Positions 54,790 through 64,000 of a DNA stretch of 64,000 bases are shown one piece after another. The DNA lies in assembly GCA_903881315.1 (NCBI GenBank), contig CAIRSR010000175.1:1-64000 (forward strand), read 5' to 3'. This DNA is from an uncultured Thiotrichales bacterium (GTDB taxonomy: Bacteria > Pseudomonadota > Gammaproteobacteria > CAIRSR01). Each line of letters begins with the position of its first letter. Within the stretch, counting starts at the first letter, position 1. A model generated the notes under the pieces. That model worked only from the letters and a program-made list of their open reading frames with translations. It was not told where the DNA came from and made no database searches. Position numbers and translations under genes: made by a program.

Positions 54790-55689
54790 ATGACCATTGA
54801 TTTCGCGGCGGTTGATGCCTTTGTGACACATTGCCAGTCTCGCGTTGAAGAGGCGCTACTGCGTTGGTTGCCGCCAATCCAAACTGCCCCTACTGAACTT
54901 CACCAGGCGATGCAGTATGCCGTGTTGGGTGGTGGGAAGCGGGTTCGCCCCTTACTCGTTTATGGCACGGGTCGTGCGCTGGGGGCTCTCCCTGAAACGC
55001 TAGATGCGGCTGCCTGCGCGGTTGAACTTATCCATGCCTATTCGTTGGTGCATGATGACCTGCCGTTGATGGACAATGACGATCTGCGTCGTGGCAAACC
55101 GACCTGCCATAAGGTGTATGGTGAGGTTACTGCGCTTTTGGCTGGGGATGCGTTACAGGCTTTGGCCTTTTATGTGCTAGCGCATGCTCCGCGTGTACCC
55201 GGCGAGGATCGCTTGCGCATGATAGAGATCCTGGCCTTGGCATCGGGTTCGCGCGGGATGGTGGGTGGTCAGGTAATGGATCTGGCTGCCGAAGGAAGGG
55301 AACTTACCCTGCCTGAATTGGAGCTGCTCCATATCCACAAAACTGGCGCTGTCATTCGCGCAAGTACTTTGCTTGGTATCCATGCCTGTCAGCAGGTAGC
55401 TCCAGAATACTATGAACGCTTAGATCGCTATGCAAAATGCGTTGGGCTGGCCTTTCAGATCCAAGACGATGTGTTGGACGTTGAAGGGGATACCACGATC
55501 CTTGGTAAACGCCAGGGGGCTGATGTTGCTCGGGACAAATCAACCTACCCCGCCCTGATGGGGCTTGCTGCTGCGAAGGAACGAGCGGTAGAACTCCAAG
55601 AAGAGGCATTAGAGTGTCTTGCGATTTTCGATGCATCGGCGGACGTGTTACGCTGGCTCGCAGACTATATCGTGCGACGTCGCCATTGA
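54790..55689 (+). CDS. ispA: (2E,6E)-farnesyl diphosphate synthase
   Basis: 299 residues from ATG 54790. The first aspartate-rich motif is 'VHDDLPLMDNDDLRRG' (D89-D90, typical of short-chain bacterial enzymes), the second 'QIQDDVLDVEGD' (D226-D227); 'LGGGKRVRPLLVYGTG' binds the diphosphate. It condenses isopentenyl diphosphate with geranyl diphosphate to give FPP for quinone and carrier-lipid synthesis. Neither xseB nor dxs, the usual neighbours, is present. Confidence 0.95.
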   Translation: MTIDFAAVDAFVTHCQSRVEEALLRWLPPIQTAPTELHQAMQYAVLGGGKRVRPLLVYGTGRALGALPETLDAAACAVELIHAYSLVHDDLPLMDNDDLRRGKPTCHKVYGEVTALLAGDALQALAFYVLAHAPRVPGEDRLRMIEILALASGSRGMVGGQVMDLAAEGRELTLPELELLHIHKTGAVIRASTLLGIHACQQVAPEYYERLDRYAKCVGLAFQIQDDVLDVEGDTTILGKRQGADVARDKSTYPALMGLAAAKERAVELQEEALECLAIFDASADVLRWLADYIVRRRH

Positions 55690-55735
55690 CGTGACAAATC
55701 TAACCGCAGTCTAACTGGCGAGAACCTTAACAACC

Positions 55736-56266
55736 ATGACTTCTACAGAAAAGCATAGCCCACATCTGCTTCGCAGCTACCATAACATGATAGAACGTGT
55801 GCGGGCGGTCTTTGAGTACGGCACCAAGACCGGAGTAGCCCCTTCTTTGGTTCACTCTATCCAACTGGGTAAGGATAAAGCGGTAGAGCTTCAGGAGTTG
55901 TCGCGGGAAGAAGCAGAGCGGCTTGGTGATTTTTTGCGGCGTGATATCGAGGATGCTGCACACTATCTGGCCAACACCGAAGGTGATTTGGCCGAATGGA
56001 TGCGCTTTGATCTCGCGCTTATTGAGGAGCGGCTGGTAGAGACATTCTTGATTGTGGCCGATCGCACCCAGGTTGAGCTTTCTGAATGGGCCGAGGAAGC
56101 GCGCCATGCCAATGAATATCGGTCAAACGATATTACTGGCCCGGGCACTCTGCAGTGTGCTGCGTGCGACCATACTGTGCATTTCCAAGAGCCTTCTCAT
56201 ATCCCAGAATGCGTTCGCTGTGGCGGCAATCTCTTCAAGCGCCTGCCCTTGGAACAGGACGAATAG
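55736..56266 (+). CDS. Zinc-ribbon protein (DUF1451 type)
   Basis: 176 residues. The first 130 are helical and acidic (Arg/Glu-rich heptads); the C-terminus has a zinc ribbon with 'LQCAACDHTVHF' and 'PECVRCGGNLFKRL', four cysteines in two CxxC pairs. This is the DUF1451 arrangement, common beside aminoacyl-tRNA synthetases and transport genes in gammaproteobacteria. Role unknown. It lies 46 bases after ispA and 6 bases before valS, so the three may be co-transcribed. Confidence 0.8.
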   Translation: MTSTEKHSPHLLRSYHNMIERVRAVFEYGTKTGVAPSLVHSIQLGKDKAVELQELSREEAERLGDFLRRDIEDAAHYLANTEGDLAEWMRFDLALIEERLVETFLIVADRTQVELSEWAEEARHANEYRSNDITGPGTLQCAACDHTVHFQEPSHIPECVRCGGNLFKRLPLEQDE

Positions 56267-56272
56267 AGAAAG

Positions 56273-59047
56273 ATGGATAAGACCTATAACCCTCACGCGA
56301 TTGAACAACGCTGGTATCAGATCTGGGAAGAAAAGGGCTATTTCCAACCGAGTGGTCAAGGAGCGCCCTATTGCATCATGATCCCGCCACCGAATGTGAC
56401 GGGTAGTCTGCACATGGGGCATGCCTTTCAGGATACCCTGATGGATGCCCTGGTTCGTTATCACCGCATGAAGGGACACAATACCCTGTGGCAGGCAGGC
56501 ACCGATCATGCGGGTATTGCAACCCAGATGGTTGTGGAGCGAAAGCTGAATGCCGAAGGCAAGACGCGCCATGATCTGGGGCGTGAGGATTTTCTGCGCC
56601 GGATCTGGGCGTGGAAGGCCGAGTCTGGAGGGACGATTACCTCGCAACTACGACGCATGGGTGCCTCGTTGGATTGGTCGCGTGAGCGTTTCACCATGGA
56701 TGAGGGGCTTTCTGCCGCCGTTACCGAGGTCTTTGTCCAGCTCTACGACGAGGGGCTGATCTATCGGGGCAAACGTCTCGTAAACTGGGATCCGGTGCTG
56801 CACACTGCGGTCTCTGATCTAGAAGTGGTCTCCCAGGAAGAGGATGGATTCCTCTGGCACATCCGCTATCCGTTGGTTGTTGGTGAGGGGCATCTCGTCG
56901 TGGCGACGACTCGTCCCGAGACCCTTCTTGGCGATACGGCTGTGGCGGTTCACCCCGATGACGAACGCTATCGGCACCTGATCGGACAACAGGTATTGCT
57001 GCCGCTAACCGGGCGCACCATACCGGTTATTGCCGACACCTATGTGGATCCGGCCTTTGGTACCGGTTGCCTCAAGATTACGCCAGCCCATGATTTCAAC
57101 GACCATGCGACCGGGCAGCGACATGGTCTGCCGATTATCAATGTATTTACCGTCGATGCGTGCATCAACGATCAAGCGCCGCTCGTCTATCGTGGTCTCG
57201 ATCGCTTCGAGGCGCGGCGGCGTATTGTGGCCGATCTGGAAGCGGCACGACTACTCGAGAAGGTGCAGCCCCATAAACTGATGATTCCGCGCGGTGACCG
57301 CACCCGTGCGGTGATCGAGCCCCTCTTGACGGATCAATGGTATGTTCGGGTTGCGCCACTTGCGGAACCTGCGGTACAGGCAGTGGAGGACGGACGCATC
57401 CGCTTTATCCCTGAGAATTGGGCCAAGACCTATTTCGAATGGATGAATAATATTCAAGACTGGTGTATCAGTCGTCAGATATGGTGGGGACATCGGATTC
57501 CGGCGTGGTATGGAACGGATGGCAAGATCTATGTTGCTCATTCCGAGGTAGCGGTTCGTGCCAAATATCATCTCGATGCGGATGTCCTATTGTCTCAGGA
57601 CGAGGATGTGCTCGACACCTGGTTTTCATCCGCCTTGTGGCCATTTTCAACACTAGGCTGGCCGAGTAAAACAAAAGAGCTAGAAAGCCTTTATCCGACC
57701 TCTGTCCTGGTCACGGGATTTGATATTATCTTTTTCTGGGTTGCACGGATGATCATGATGGGGCTTAAATTTACCGGAGAGGTTCCCTTTCGAGAAGTGT
57801 ACATTCACGGGCTGGTGCGCGATGCTCACGGACAGAAAATGTCCAAGTCTAAGGGGAATGTCCTTGACCCTATCGACCTGATTGATGGTATTGATCTAAA
57901 GTCCCTGCTGGCCAAGCGCACCAGCGGTTTGATGCAACCGGAAATGGCTGCACGGATTGAGCAGGCTACTCGCCAAGAATACCCAGACGGCATTCCGTCG
58001 TTTGGCACAGATGCCTTGCGGTTTACCTTTGCGGTTCTTGCTACCACGGGTCGAGACATCAATTTTGAATTGGCGAGGGTGAACGGCTACCGCAATTTCT
58101 GCAATAAGCTCTGGAATGCTGCGCGCTATGTCCTTACGAATACCGAAGGGCATGATGTTGGCGAAGAAAACGAGCCAGTAGAGCTAGGTCTTGCGGATCG
58201 CTGGATCCTTTCTCGCCTAGAGCATACCATTGAGGTGGTTAATAAGGCTTTTGGTGACTACCGTTTCGATCTGGCTGCAACGGCTATTTATGAGTTTACC
58301 TGGAATGAGTATTGCGATTGGTACCTTGAATTCTCTAAACCAGTTCTGGTGAATAGTACTTCAGTAGACGAAAAGCGTGGCACACGACGCACCTTAGTGC
58401 GGGTTCTCGAAACGCTGTTGCGTCTTGCGCACCCGCTGATCCCATTTATCACTGAGGAGATCTGGCAGCGCGTGGCGAGTCTGCTCGGTGATACGGATCC
58501 AACATTGATGCAGAAGACCTATCCGCGCTGTGACTCAAGTCGATTTGATCCAGAGGCAGAGGCGGAGATTCGCTGGGTGATGGATTTCATTTTAGGCGTC
58601 CGAAATATCCGTGGCGAGATGAATCTGTCCCCGACAAAAGCTTTAGCCGTTTTGCTTCAGTATGGGGAAGAACAAGACCGGGTGCGTGTTGTTCGCCACC
58701 AGGTTTTGCTTTGTGCGCTGGCGCGTATTAGCGCGATTACCTGGCTTTCTGAAGAGGCAAAGGCCCCGCCTTCTGCAACCACGCTGGTCGGGCAGGTACA
58801 TGTTTTTGTGCCGATGAGCGGACTTATCGATGTTGCAGCGGAGCTAAGGCGACTGGATAAGGAAATCGATCGTCTACGCAAGGATTTGGAACGAATGAGT
58901 GCTAAACTTAACAACGCCAGTTTTGTAGACCGAGCACCCGCCGAGGTGGTCGGCAAAGAACGCGAACGGTTCCAGCAAACGGATGCAGCGTTAGCAAAGT
59001 TGGTAGCGCAACGAAGACGTATCGAGACTGAGCCCGGACAACCGTGA
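56273..59047 (+). CDS. valS: Valyl-tRNA synthetase
   Basis: 924 residues, close to the usual length for ValRS. Class I signatures: '[14 protein letters not shown]' (HIGH-like, HMGH at 47-50) and '[14 protein letters not shown]' (KMSKS near 522). '[17 protein letters not shown]' and '[18 protein letters not shown]' (editing domain) are also typical. A C-terminal coiled-coil arm, '[19 protein letters not shown]', is present. It charges tRNA-Val. The region 3' of the gene, up to dsrA, has no gene. Confidence 0.98.
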   Translation: MDKTYNPHAIEQRWYQIWEEKGYFQPSGQGAPYCIMIPPPNVTGSLHMGHAFQDTLMDALVRYHRMKGHNTLWQAGTDHAGIATQMVVERKLNAEGKTRHDLGREDFLRRIWAWKAESGGTITSQLRRMGASLDWSRERFTMDEGLSAAVTEVFVQLYDEGLIYRGKRLVNWDPVLHTAVSDLEVVSQEEDGFLWHIRYPLVVGEGHLVVATTRPETLLGDTAVAVHPDDERYRHLIGQQVLLPLTGRTIPVIADTYVDPAFGTGCLKITPAHDFNDHATGQRHGLPIINVFTVDACINDQAPLVYRGLDRFEARRRIVADLEAARLLEKVQPHKLMIPRGDRTRAVIEPLLTDQWYVRVAPLAEPAVQAVEDGRIRFIPENWAKTYFEWMNNIQDWCISRQIWWGHRIPAWYGTDGKIYVAHSEVAVRAKYHLDADVLLSQDEDVLDTWFSSALWPFSTLGWPSKTKELESLYPTSVLVTGFDIIFFWVARMIMMGLKFTGEVPFREVYIHGLVRDAHGQKMSKSKGNVLDPIDLIDGIDLKSLLAKRTSGLMQPEMAARIEQATRQEYPDGIPSFGTDALRFTFAVLATTGRDINFELARVNGYRNFCNKLWNAARYVLTNTEGHDVGEENEPVELGLADRWILSRLEHTIEVVNKAFGDYRFDLAATAIYEFTWNEYCDWYLEFSKPVLVNSTSVDEKRGTRRTLVRVLETLLRLAHPLIPFITEEIWQRVASLLGDTDPTLMQKTYPRCDSSRFDPEAEAEIRWVMDFILGVRNIRGEMNLSPTKALAVLLQYGEEQDRVRVVRHQVLLCALARISAITWLSEEAKAPPSATTLVGQVHVFVPMSGLIDVAAELRRLDKEIDRLRKDLERMSAKLNNASFVDRAPAEVVGKERERFQQTDAALAKLVAQRRRIETEPGQP

Positions 59048-59403
59048 TTCGTGGGGCCGCATGGAGGGGGTGTGTCGGTGAATATCTCCATTGGCAGGAG
59101 ATGCTATCTCATTGGGGTGGCCGATAATCGGCTGTCTCTCTCTGTAGATATGTAGAGTTATGAGGAAAGGAGTGCTGTGGTTGTGGTGCAGTTGTCTCTT
59201 GTTGTTGATTTATATTGAGAAACACGAAAGATGGAGAGATGCTGAGAGGCTTCGAGCAGAGTTTGGGGTTATCTGTTGGCTTTGCCCCAAGCGCCTCAGT
59301 AAGGTATCCTCCAAAAATTGATTGATGGGACTGTTGATCCAGAGATTAACCCATTTTCCTTGCTTCATTAAGCATCCATTCACGTTGAGGAGTAACGATC
59401 GCC
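59048..59403. other. Upstream region of the dsr operon
   Basis: 356 bases without an open frame. It must contain the valS end and the main dsr promoter. A 13-base palindrome, GCCGAT-A-ATCGGC, at 59120-59132 is a candidate operator or weak hairpin. No convincing -35/-10 pair could be fixed by eye. In A. vinosum the dsr operon is sulfide-induced from a promoter ahead of dsrA. Confidence 0.5.
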
Positions 59404-60630
59404 GTGGCTAAACAGATGCATGACACTCCCATGCTCGATCAGCTCGAGGGTGGCCCGTGGCCAAGCTTTATTACCGGGCTTAAGCGCTTGGCAAAAGATA
59501 ACGATATGATGGTGGATCTCTTAGGACAGCTTGAGCATTCCTACGAGACTCGCAAAGGTTTTTGGAAGGGAGGCACGGTTGGTGTCTTCGGGTATGGTGG
59601 CGGCATCATTCCTCGTTTTTCTGAGGTAGCCAGCAAGTTTCCCGACTCGGCCGAGTTCCACACCTTGCGTATTCAACCGCCCGCCGGGATGCATTATTCC
59701 ACCGATCTGCTGCGCCAGATGTGCGACGTCTGGGAGAAGCATGGATCCGGTTTGGTTGCCTTCCATGGTCAGAGCGGTGACATCATGTTTCAGGGCATCC
59801 GCACCGATAAGGTGCAGGCTGCTTTTGATGAATTCAACGAGATGGGCTTTGACCTGGGGGGCGCGGGCCCAGCGGTGCGCACCAGTATGTCGTGCATTGG
59901 TCATGCCCGCTGCGAGCAGTCGTGTTACGACACCGCTCGTGCCCATCGGGACATTGTGAATACCTTCTTAGACGATATGCACCGTCCCGCATTGCCCTAC
60001 AAGTTTAAGTTTAAGTTCTCCGGTTGCCCGAATGACTGCATGAATTCCGTGCAGCGTGCAGACATGGCGGTGATCGGCACCTGGCGCGACGATATGCAGG
60101 TGGATCAGGCAGAGGTCAAGGCCTTTGTTGCCAGTAAGGGGCGCCAGTACGTGGTGGATAATGTCCTCACCCGTTGCCCGACCAAGTGCTTGAGTCTGAA
60201 CGACGACAATACTCTCGCCGTTGATAATCGCAACTGTGTGCGTTGCATGCATTGCATCAACGTCATGACCAAGGCGCTGAAGCCCGGTAATGATCGCGGC
60301 GTGACGGTGCTGATTGGTGGTAAGCGTACGCTCAAGATTGGCGACTTGTTTGGCACGGTGGTGGTGCCCTTCATGAAGCTTGAGTCTCAGGAGGACATGG
60401 ATAGCCTGCGCGAGATCGCACAAAATACTATCGATTTCTTCGCAGAAAACGCATTGGAGCACGAGCGTACTGGTGAGATGATCGATCGCATTGGTCTTGT
60501 GAACTTCCTAGAAGGGATTGGTCTTGAGGTCGACCCGCACATGATCGAGTATCCTAGAATCAGTTCCTATGTGCGTATGGATGGGTGGGACGAAGAAGCG
60601 GCCAAATGGAATGAGCGGAAGGCTGGTTGA
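59404..60630 (+). CDS. dsrA: Dissimilatory sulfite reductase alpha subunit (oxidative type)
   Basis: 408 residues from GTG 59404, with GAGGAG upstream; an ATG at 59416 is an alternative. 'SCIGHARCEQSCYDT' and 'FKFSGCPNDCMNSVQ' contain the cysteines that hold the sirohaem-linked 4Fe-4S cluster. A ferredoxin insert has 'RCPTKCLSLN' and 'CVRCMHCINVMTKAL'. With DsrB it forms the alpha2beta2 sulfite reductase; alongside DsrEFH it should run in the direction of sulfur oxidation. The N-terminus MAKQMHDTPMLDQLEGGPWP resembles A. vinosum DsrA. Confidence 0.97.
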   Translation: MAKQMHDTPMLDQLEGGPWPSFITGLKRLAKDNDMMVDLLGQLEHSYETRKGFWKGGTVGVFGYGGGIIPRFSEVASKFPDSAEFHTLRIQPPAGMHYSTDLLRQMCDVWEKHGSGLVAFHGQSGDIMFQGIRTDKVQAAFDEFNEMGFDLGGAGPAVRTSMSCIGHARCEQSCYDTARAHRDIVNTFLDDMHRPALPYKFKFKFSGCPNDCMNSVQRADMAVIGTWRDDMQVDQAEVKAFVASKGRQYVVDNVLTRCPTKCLSLNDDNTLAVDNRNCVRCMHCINVMTKALKPGNDRGVTVLIGGKRTLKIGDLFGTVVVPFMKLESQEDMDSLREIAQNTIDFFAENALEHERTGEMIDRIGLVNFLEGIGLEVDPHMIEYPRISSYVRMDGWDEEAAKWNERKAG

Positions 60631-60749
60631 ACACGGTAGCTGCCTGCGTGGAGATTGAGTACGGTCACGTTTTGGCATGGCGGTGAGGATCTGCGGAAGC
60701 AGGCCTTCCTAGGGCAAAAATTCAATAGACAAGAGAGTTGGAGGTTATA

Positions 60750-61820
60750 ATGGCCGAAATGCGTCCACCTATTGAGAGTGGCGTACCGGATCCCTTCCAG
60801 TATATGCATCCGGCAATGCGCCGGAATTATGGACAGTGGAAGTGGCATGACCGTCCTCGTCCGGGCGTGTTGCACCATGTCGCTGAAAGCGGTGATGAAG
60901 TCTGGTCGGTGCGTGCCGGTACTCAGCGTCAGATGGATCTCTACACGATTCGTAAGTTGTGCGATATTGGTGATGCGTACGGTGAGGGCTATGTCCACTT
61001 CACCATTCGTAGCAATATCGAATACATCCTGACCGACAAGAATAAAGTTGCTCCGCTGATCGAAAAGTTACAGGCGGAGGGTTTCCCAGTCGGGGGCACT
61101 GGTAACTCGGTTACCATGATTGCGCACACCCAGGGCTGGCTGCATTGTGATATTCCTGGCACAGATGCGTCGGGCGTGGTAAAGGCCTTGATGGATGAGC
61201 TCCATGCAGAGTTTGTTCGCGAGGAGATGCCGAATCGTGTTCACATTACTACCTCGTGCTGCCAGATTAACTGCGGCGGCCAGGGTGATATTGCGATCAA
61301 TATTCAGCATACCAAGCCACCGAAGATTAATCATGATTTAGTGGCCAATGTTTGCGAACGCCCCACGGTTGTTGCGCGTTGTCCGGTTGCGGCCATCCGC
61401 CCTGCAATGGTAAACGGCAAGCCATCCCTCGAAGTGGATGAGAAGAAGTGTATCTGCTGCGGCGCATGTTATCCGCCCTGCCCTCCCATGCAGATCAACG
61501 ACCCAGAGCATTCCAAGCTTTCTATCTGGGTTGGTGGTAAGAATTCTAATGCTCGTGGTAAGCCTCAGTTCCATAAATTGGTGGCGGCTGGCATCCCCAA
61601 TAACCCACCACGCTGGCCAGAGGCTGCGGCGATCGTTAAGAAGATCCTTCAGGTCTACAAGAAGGATGCAAAAGATTGGGAGCGCCTTGCTGACTGGGTA
61701 GAGAGGATTGGTTGGCCACGCTTTTTTGAGCTAACCGAGCTGCCCTTTACCAAGTTCCACATCGATAATTGGCGTGGCGCACGTGAGAGTTTGAACGCAT
61801 CTACCCATATCCGCTTTTAA
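60750..61820 (+). CDS. dsrB: Dissimilatory sulfite reductase beta subunit
   Basis: 356 residues from ATG 60750, preceded by GGAGG. 'VHITTSCCQINCGGQGDIAI' carries the cluster cysteines, and 'DEKKCICCGACYPPCPPMQI' is the ferredoxin domain. It pairs with DsrA. The gap to dsrA is 119 bases, rather long for the operon, and to dsrE 27 bases from the stop. Confidence 0.97.
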   Translation: MAEMRPPIESGVPDPFQYMHPAMRRNYGQWKWHDRPRPGVLHHVAESGDEVWSVRAGTQRQMDLYTIRKLCDIGDAYGEGYVHFTIRSNIEYILTDKNKVAPLIEKLQAEGFPVGGTGNSVTMIAHTQGWLHCDIPGTDASGVVKALMDELHAEFVREEMPNRVHITTSCCQINCGGQGDIAINIQHTKPPKINHDLVANVCERPTVVARCPVAAIRPAMVNGKPSLEVDEKKCICCGACYPPCPPMQINDPEHSKLSIWVGGKNSNARGKPQFHKLVAAGIPNNPPRWPEAAAIVKKILQVYKKDAKDWERLADWVERIGWPRFFELTELPFTKFHIDNWRGARESLNASTHIRF

Positions 61821-61847
61821 GTGAGCGGAGGGAAAGGAAAGAGCGGC

Positions 61848-62240
61848 ATGAAGTTCGGCATCATGGTGAATGAGGGGCCATACCAGCACCAGGCCTCTGA
61901 CACAGCGTATCTGTTCGCCAAGGCAGTGTTGGCCAAGGGTCATGAGATATACCGCGTGTTTTTTTATCACGATGGTGTAAACAATGGCACACGCCTGACT
62001 GTTCCTCCCCAAGACGATCGTAATATCGTCAATCGGTGGTCGGAGCTGGCTGCTAAGCATGGCATCGATTTGGTGGTGTGCGTGGCTGCGGCCCAGCGTC
62101 GCGGCATCTTGGACGAGAGCGAAGCCAAGAGGCATGGCCGGGACGCCAATAATATCGCCGCTGGCTTCCGGATCTCTGGTCTGGGTCAGCTCGTCGAAGC
62201 AGGGATCCAGGCGGATCGCCTGGTCGTTTTCGGTGACTGA
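61848..62240 (+). CDS. dsrE: Sulfurtransferase DsrE
   Basis: 130 residues from ATG 61848, preceded by GGAAAGGAAAG; a GTG at 61821 extends the frame but adds nothing family-like. Cys78, in 'DLVVCVAAAQRRG', is at the very number of the sulfur-binding Cys of A. vinosum DsrE. It accepts persulfide sulfur, for transfer with DsrF and DsrH to DsrC. The N-terminus MKFGIMVNEGPYQHQASDTA is diagnostic. Confidence 0.96.
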   Translation: MKFGIMVNEGPYQHQASDTAYLFAKAVLAKGHEIYRVFFYHDGVNNGTRLTVPPQDDRNIVNRWSELAAKHGIDLVVCVAAAQRRGILDESEAKRHGRDANNIAAGFRISGLGQLVEAGIQADRLVVFGD

Positions 62241-62254
62241 CGGGGGAAATGAAG

Positions 62255-62632
62255 ATGGCGGATGCAGGCGGTGTCGTTAAGAAGTTTATGTTTGTCAACC
62301 GTAAGTCTCCTTACGGAACCATCTACGCCCTGGAGTCATTGGAGGTGGTGTTGATAAGCGCCGCTTTCGACCAGGACGTAAGTCTGGCTTTTCTCGATGA
62401 TGGTGTTTACGAATTGACCAAGGGCCAGAGCACAAAGGGTGTGGAGATGAAGAACTTCTCCCCGACCTACCGTGCGCTGGAGGGCTACGACATTGAGAAG
62501 TTGTACGTGGCCCAGGAGTCGTTGGAGGAGCGTGGTCTCTCCGAGGACGATTTGTTGGTGGATGTCCAGGTTGTCAGCCGTGCTGAGATGGCGGATCTGA
62601 TGGCCGAACAGGATGTAGTCTTAAGCTTCTGA
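62255..62632 (+). CDS. dsrF: DsrF subunit of the DsrEFH sulfur carrier complex
   Basis: 125 residues from ATG 62255, eight bases after GGGGG; an ATG at 62249 is an alternative. 'MFVNRKSPYGTIYALESLEV' in the N-terminus and 'LSLAFLDDGVYEL'-like sequence are typical of DsrF, which lacks the catalytic Cys and shapes the heterohexamer. It is 15 bases after dsrE and 11 bases before dsrH. Confidence 0.94.
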   Translation: MADAGGVVKKFMFVNRKSPYGTIYALESLEVVLISAAFDQDVSLAFLDDGVYELTKGQSTKGVEMKNFSPTYRALEGYDIEKLYVAQESLEERGLSEDDLLVDVQVVSRAEMADLMAEQDVVLSF

Positions 62633-62642
62633 GGAGATTGCG

Positions 62643-62942
62643 ATGCTGCATACGGTCAACAAGTCACCATTCGAGCGCAACACCCTGAAGAGCTGTCTCG
62701 CACATGTCAAGCCTGGGAGCGCGGTTCTGCTCATTGAGGATGGGGTTTACGCTGCCCTGGCGGGTACCGTTGCCTCGGACATGGTTCAACAGGCGATGGC
62801 AGAGGTTTCCGTCTACGCCCTTGGCCCCGATCTAGACGCCCGAGGTGTAGCAAATCGAGTTATTGATGGGGTTAAGGTGATAGATTATGCCGGGTTCGTT
62901 GACCTGGTCATTGAGCACCCCAGTACCCAATCTTGGCTATAG
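62643..62942 (+). CDS. dsrH: DsrH subunit of the DsrEFH complex
   Basis: 99 residues. Cys18 in 'NTLKSCLAHVKPGSAVLLIE' corresponds to the conserved Cys20 of A. vinosum DsrH. 'VYALGPDLDARGV' and the C-terminal 'HPSTQSWL' are TusB/DsrH-like. With DsrE and DsrF it relays sulfur to DsrC. The dsrC gene follows after 143 bases. Confidence 0.94.
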   Translation: MLHTVNKSPFERNTLKSCLAHVKPGSAVLLIEDGVYAALAGTVASDMVQQAMAEVSVYALGPDLDARGVANRVIDGVKVIDYAGFVDLVIEHPSTQSWL

Positions 62943-63022
62943 AGGTTGGTTCTGCGTAAAAGGTGCGTCACCGTGGAACAGATGAACTGATGGCGTGTGG
63001 AGATGGTTCGTGCTGCGGTGTG

Positions 63023-63028
63023 TATAAC
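63023..63028 (+). promoter_or_regulatory. Possible -10 element for dsrC
   Basis: TATAAC lies 58 bases before the dsrC start within the 143-base spacer. A matching -35 is not clear, so this is a weak candidate. A separate promoter for dsrC would fit the known high, partly constitutive expression of dsrC in A. vinosum. Confidence 0.2.
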
Positions 63029-63085
63029 TAAATCTGTTGGGAAGAGGCACGCCTGTCCCAACCTCTCTGGGGGTTAAAAAGATCC

Positions 63086-63421
63086 ATGGCAACTATTGAA
63101 GTCAACGGGAAGTCGGTTGAAGTAGATGAAGAGGGTTACCTCATCAATCTGGGCGAGTGGAATGAAGCCATCGCGGAGCGGTTCGCTGGGGATGACAATA
63201 CACAGCTAACCCCGAATCACTGGGAAGTCATCACCTTCCTGCGTGAGTATTACAATGACTATCAGATTGCTCCTGCCGTGCGGGTGCTGACCAAGGCCAT
63301 TGGCAAGAAGTTAGGGCCAGAGAAGGGCAACAGCAAGTACCTGTATGAGCTGTTCCCGTATGGGCCAGCGAAGCAGGCATGTCGCTATGCTGGGCTGCCG
63401 AAGCCTACTGGTTGTATCTGA
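63086..63421 (+). CDS. dsrC: DsrC sulfur carrier protein
   Basis: 111 residues. The flexible C-terminal arm ends in 'QACRYAGLPKPTGCI', with C99 and C110, the two conserved cysteines (100 and 111 in A. vinosum) that form a trisulfide or accept persulfide. 'INLGEWNEAIAERFAGDD' and 'LTPNHWEVITFLREYYNDY' are family hallmarks. DsrC takes sulfur from DsrEFH and hands it to DsrAB, then to DsrMKJOP. Confidence 0.97.
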   Translation: MATIEVNGKSVEVDEEGYLINLGEWNEAIAERFAGDDNTQLTPNHWEVITFLREYYNDYQIAPAVRVLTKAIGKKLGPEKGNSKYLYELFPYGPAKQACRYAGLPKPTGCI

Positions 63422-63427
63422 AGATTT

Positions 63428-63451
63428 CAGGGCCCCCATCGTGGGGCCCTG
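63428..63451 (+). terminator. Strong hairpin between dsrC and dsrM
   Basis: CAGGGCCCC and GGGGCCCTG form a perfect 9-bp GC-rich stem with loop CATCGT, followed by GTTTATG (three Ts). It starts 6 bases after the dsrC stop. It may partly end transcription or shield the dsrC message from 3' decay, which would raise dsrC over dsrMKLJOP. Confidence 0.7.
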
Positions 63452-63517
63452 TTTATGCCCTGTCCGGTTCCGACGATTAGTGGTTCGGTTCGAGGTCTTT
63501 CTTGAGGAATGCCAAGC

Positions 63518-64000
63518 ATGACAGTGGTGACGCTGCTGTATGCGCTGCTATTCTATGCAGCAACGGCGATCTTGACGATCGGCGTGGTACGTCGTGTGGT
63601 GATCTATGCTCGTTCCCCCGCGCCGTTACGGATTGTGACTATGCCAGCACCTCTTACGTACACCGGGGTAGTGTTGCGCATGGTGCGGGAGGTGGTGTTT
63701 TTCGAGAGCCTGTTTAAGTCTACCAAGTGGACATGGCTTTTTGGGTGGTTGTTCCATATGTGTCTGGCGCTCGTGTTAATGCGCCACATTCGTTATTTTC
63801 AGGAGCCAGTCTGGTTGGGTGTGCAGATTATCCAACCGCTTGGGAAATATGCGGCTTTTGGTATGATCGCGGGTCTTCTTGCCCTTGCCGTGCGGCGGGT
63901 GTGTGTTGAGAGGGTTCGGTATATTACAGCGCCTTCCGATCGGGCCATGCTTCTTTTGTTGCTGGCGATTGCGATCTCTGGGGCATCAATGACCTTTCTG
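63518..64000 (+). CDS. dsrM: DsrM cytochrome b subunit, N-terminal part (cut by window edge)
   Basis: 161 residues to the edge, starting MTVVTLLYALLFYAATAILT at ATG 63518 with GAGGA upstream. 'WTWLFGWLFHMCLALVLMRH' contains the haem-type histidines of the NarI/DsrM family, followed by 'GVQIIQPLGKYAAFGMIAG'. It should be the membrane b-type cytochrome of DsrMKJOP, which exchanges electrons between DsrC and quinones. Confidence 0.92.
   Translation, partial: MTVVTLLYALLFYAATAILTIGVVRRVVIYARSPAPLRIVTMPAPLTYTGVVLRMVREVVFFESLFKSTKWTWLFGWLFHMCLALVLMRHIRYFQEPVWLGVQIIQPLGKYAAFGMIAGLLALAVRRVCVERVRYITAPSDRAMLLLLLAIAISGASMTFL

Noticed and set aside
59120-59132. Palindrome GCCGAT-A-ATCGGC upstream of dsrA
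   Set aside because: Noted in the dsr upstream feature; too short and without a T-run to be called a terminator or operator by itself.
1-64000. CRISPR arrays, insertion sequences, phage genes and rRNA genes
   Set aside because: No regularly spaced repeat array, transposase, integrase or capsid-like protein, and no rRNA sequence was seen anywhere in the window.

Overview
The window reads as chromosome from a sulfur-oxidising gammaproteobacterium. The clearest marker is the right end, where dsrA, dsrB, dsrE, dsrF, dsrH, dsrC and the start of dsrM lie in the order known from purple sulfur bacteria such as Allochromatium vinosum; DsrEFH marks the oxidative (reverse) sulfite reductase pathway. 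The rho-trxA//rhlB block, the tonB-yqgE-ruvX-pyrR-proB operon, orn, rpsT, kup, ispA, valS, trmJ and yicC all have gammaproteobacterial sequence character. I cannot name the species from the sequence alone.

Layout. 0-9 kb: truncated thrC, a PilZ protein, orn, rpsT, a GlcD-type FAD oxidase, a three-gene minus-strand unit (UbiE-like methyltransferase, unknown protein, SQR-like flavoprotein), a coiled-coil/LysM envelope protein and a thioredoxin. 9-16 kb: rho, trxA, rhlB, a small membrane protein, and a Wolinella-type quinol:fumarate reductase pair (frdC, frdA) with no frdB. 16-24 kb: a 1.1 kb non-coding gap, a DUF4124 protein, a YdcF-type protein, kup, a RavA-like AAA ATPase, an MFS transporter and a TonB protein. 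24-31 kb: the yqgE-ruvX-pyrR-proB operon, a small two-gene island whose first gene has an in-frame stop, an HPPD-like dioxygenase, and an SpsF-like nucleotidyltransferase. 30-35 kb: a YhaO/YhaN (SbcD/SbcC-like) pair. 35-36.5 kb: remains of a [NiFe]-hydrogenase locus (broken small-subunit, large-subunit and TlpA-like genes). 36.5-46.6 kb: a GT9 glycosyltransferase, two tandem tRNA-Arg genes, a CysZ protein with a long soluble extension, a large GGDEF/EAL hybrid, a CBS/DUF294 protein, trmJ and yicC.

46.7-49.5 kb holds the most unusual feature: four adjacent secreted-protein genes that together encode five copies of one domain. In all five copies two cysteines are exactly 49 residues apart, with fixed Pro, Glu, Met, Gly and Pro-Ser positions between them. 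I do not recognise this family. 49.7-59 kb: a GT39-type glycosyltransferase, a CNP1-like protein, a CCG-type Fe-S oxidoreductase, a 1.2 kb gap, ispA, a zinc-ribbon protein and valS. 59.4-64 kb: the dsr operon.

How the genes fit together: DsrAB would oxidise sulfur-derived persulfide to sulfite, DsrEFH and DsrC relay the sulfur, and DsrM begins the membrane complex that connects DsrC to the quinone pool. The SQR-like flavoprotein, the FrdCA pair and the Fe-S oxidoreductase are further redox modules that may meet the same quinone pool. The hydrogenase appears to have been lost.
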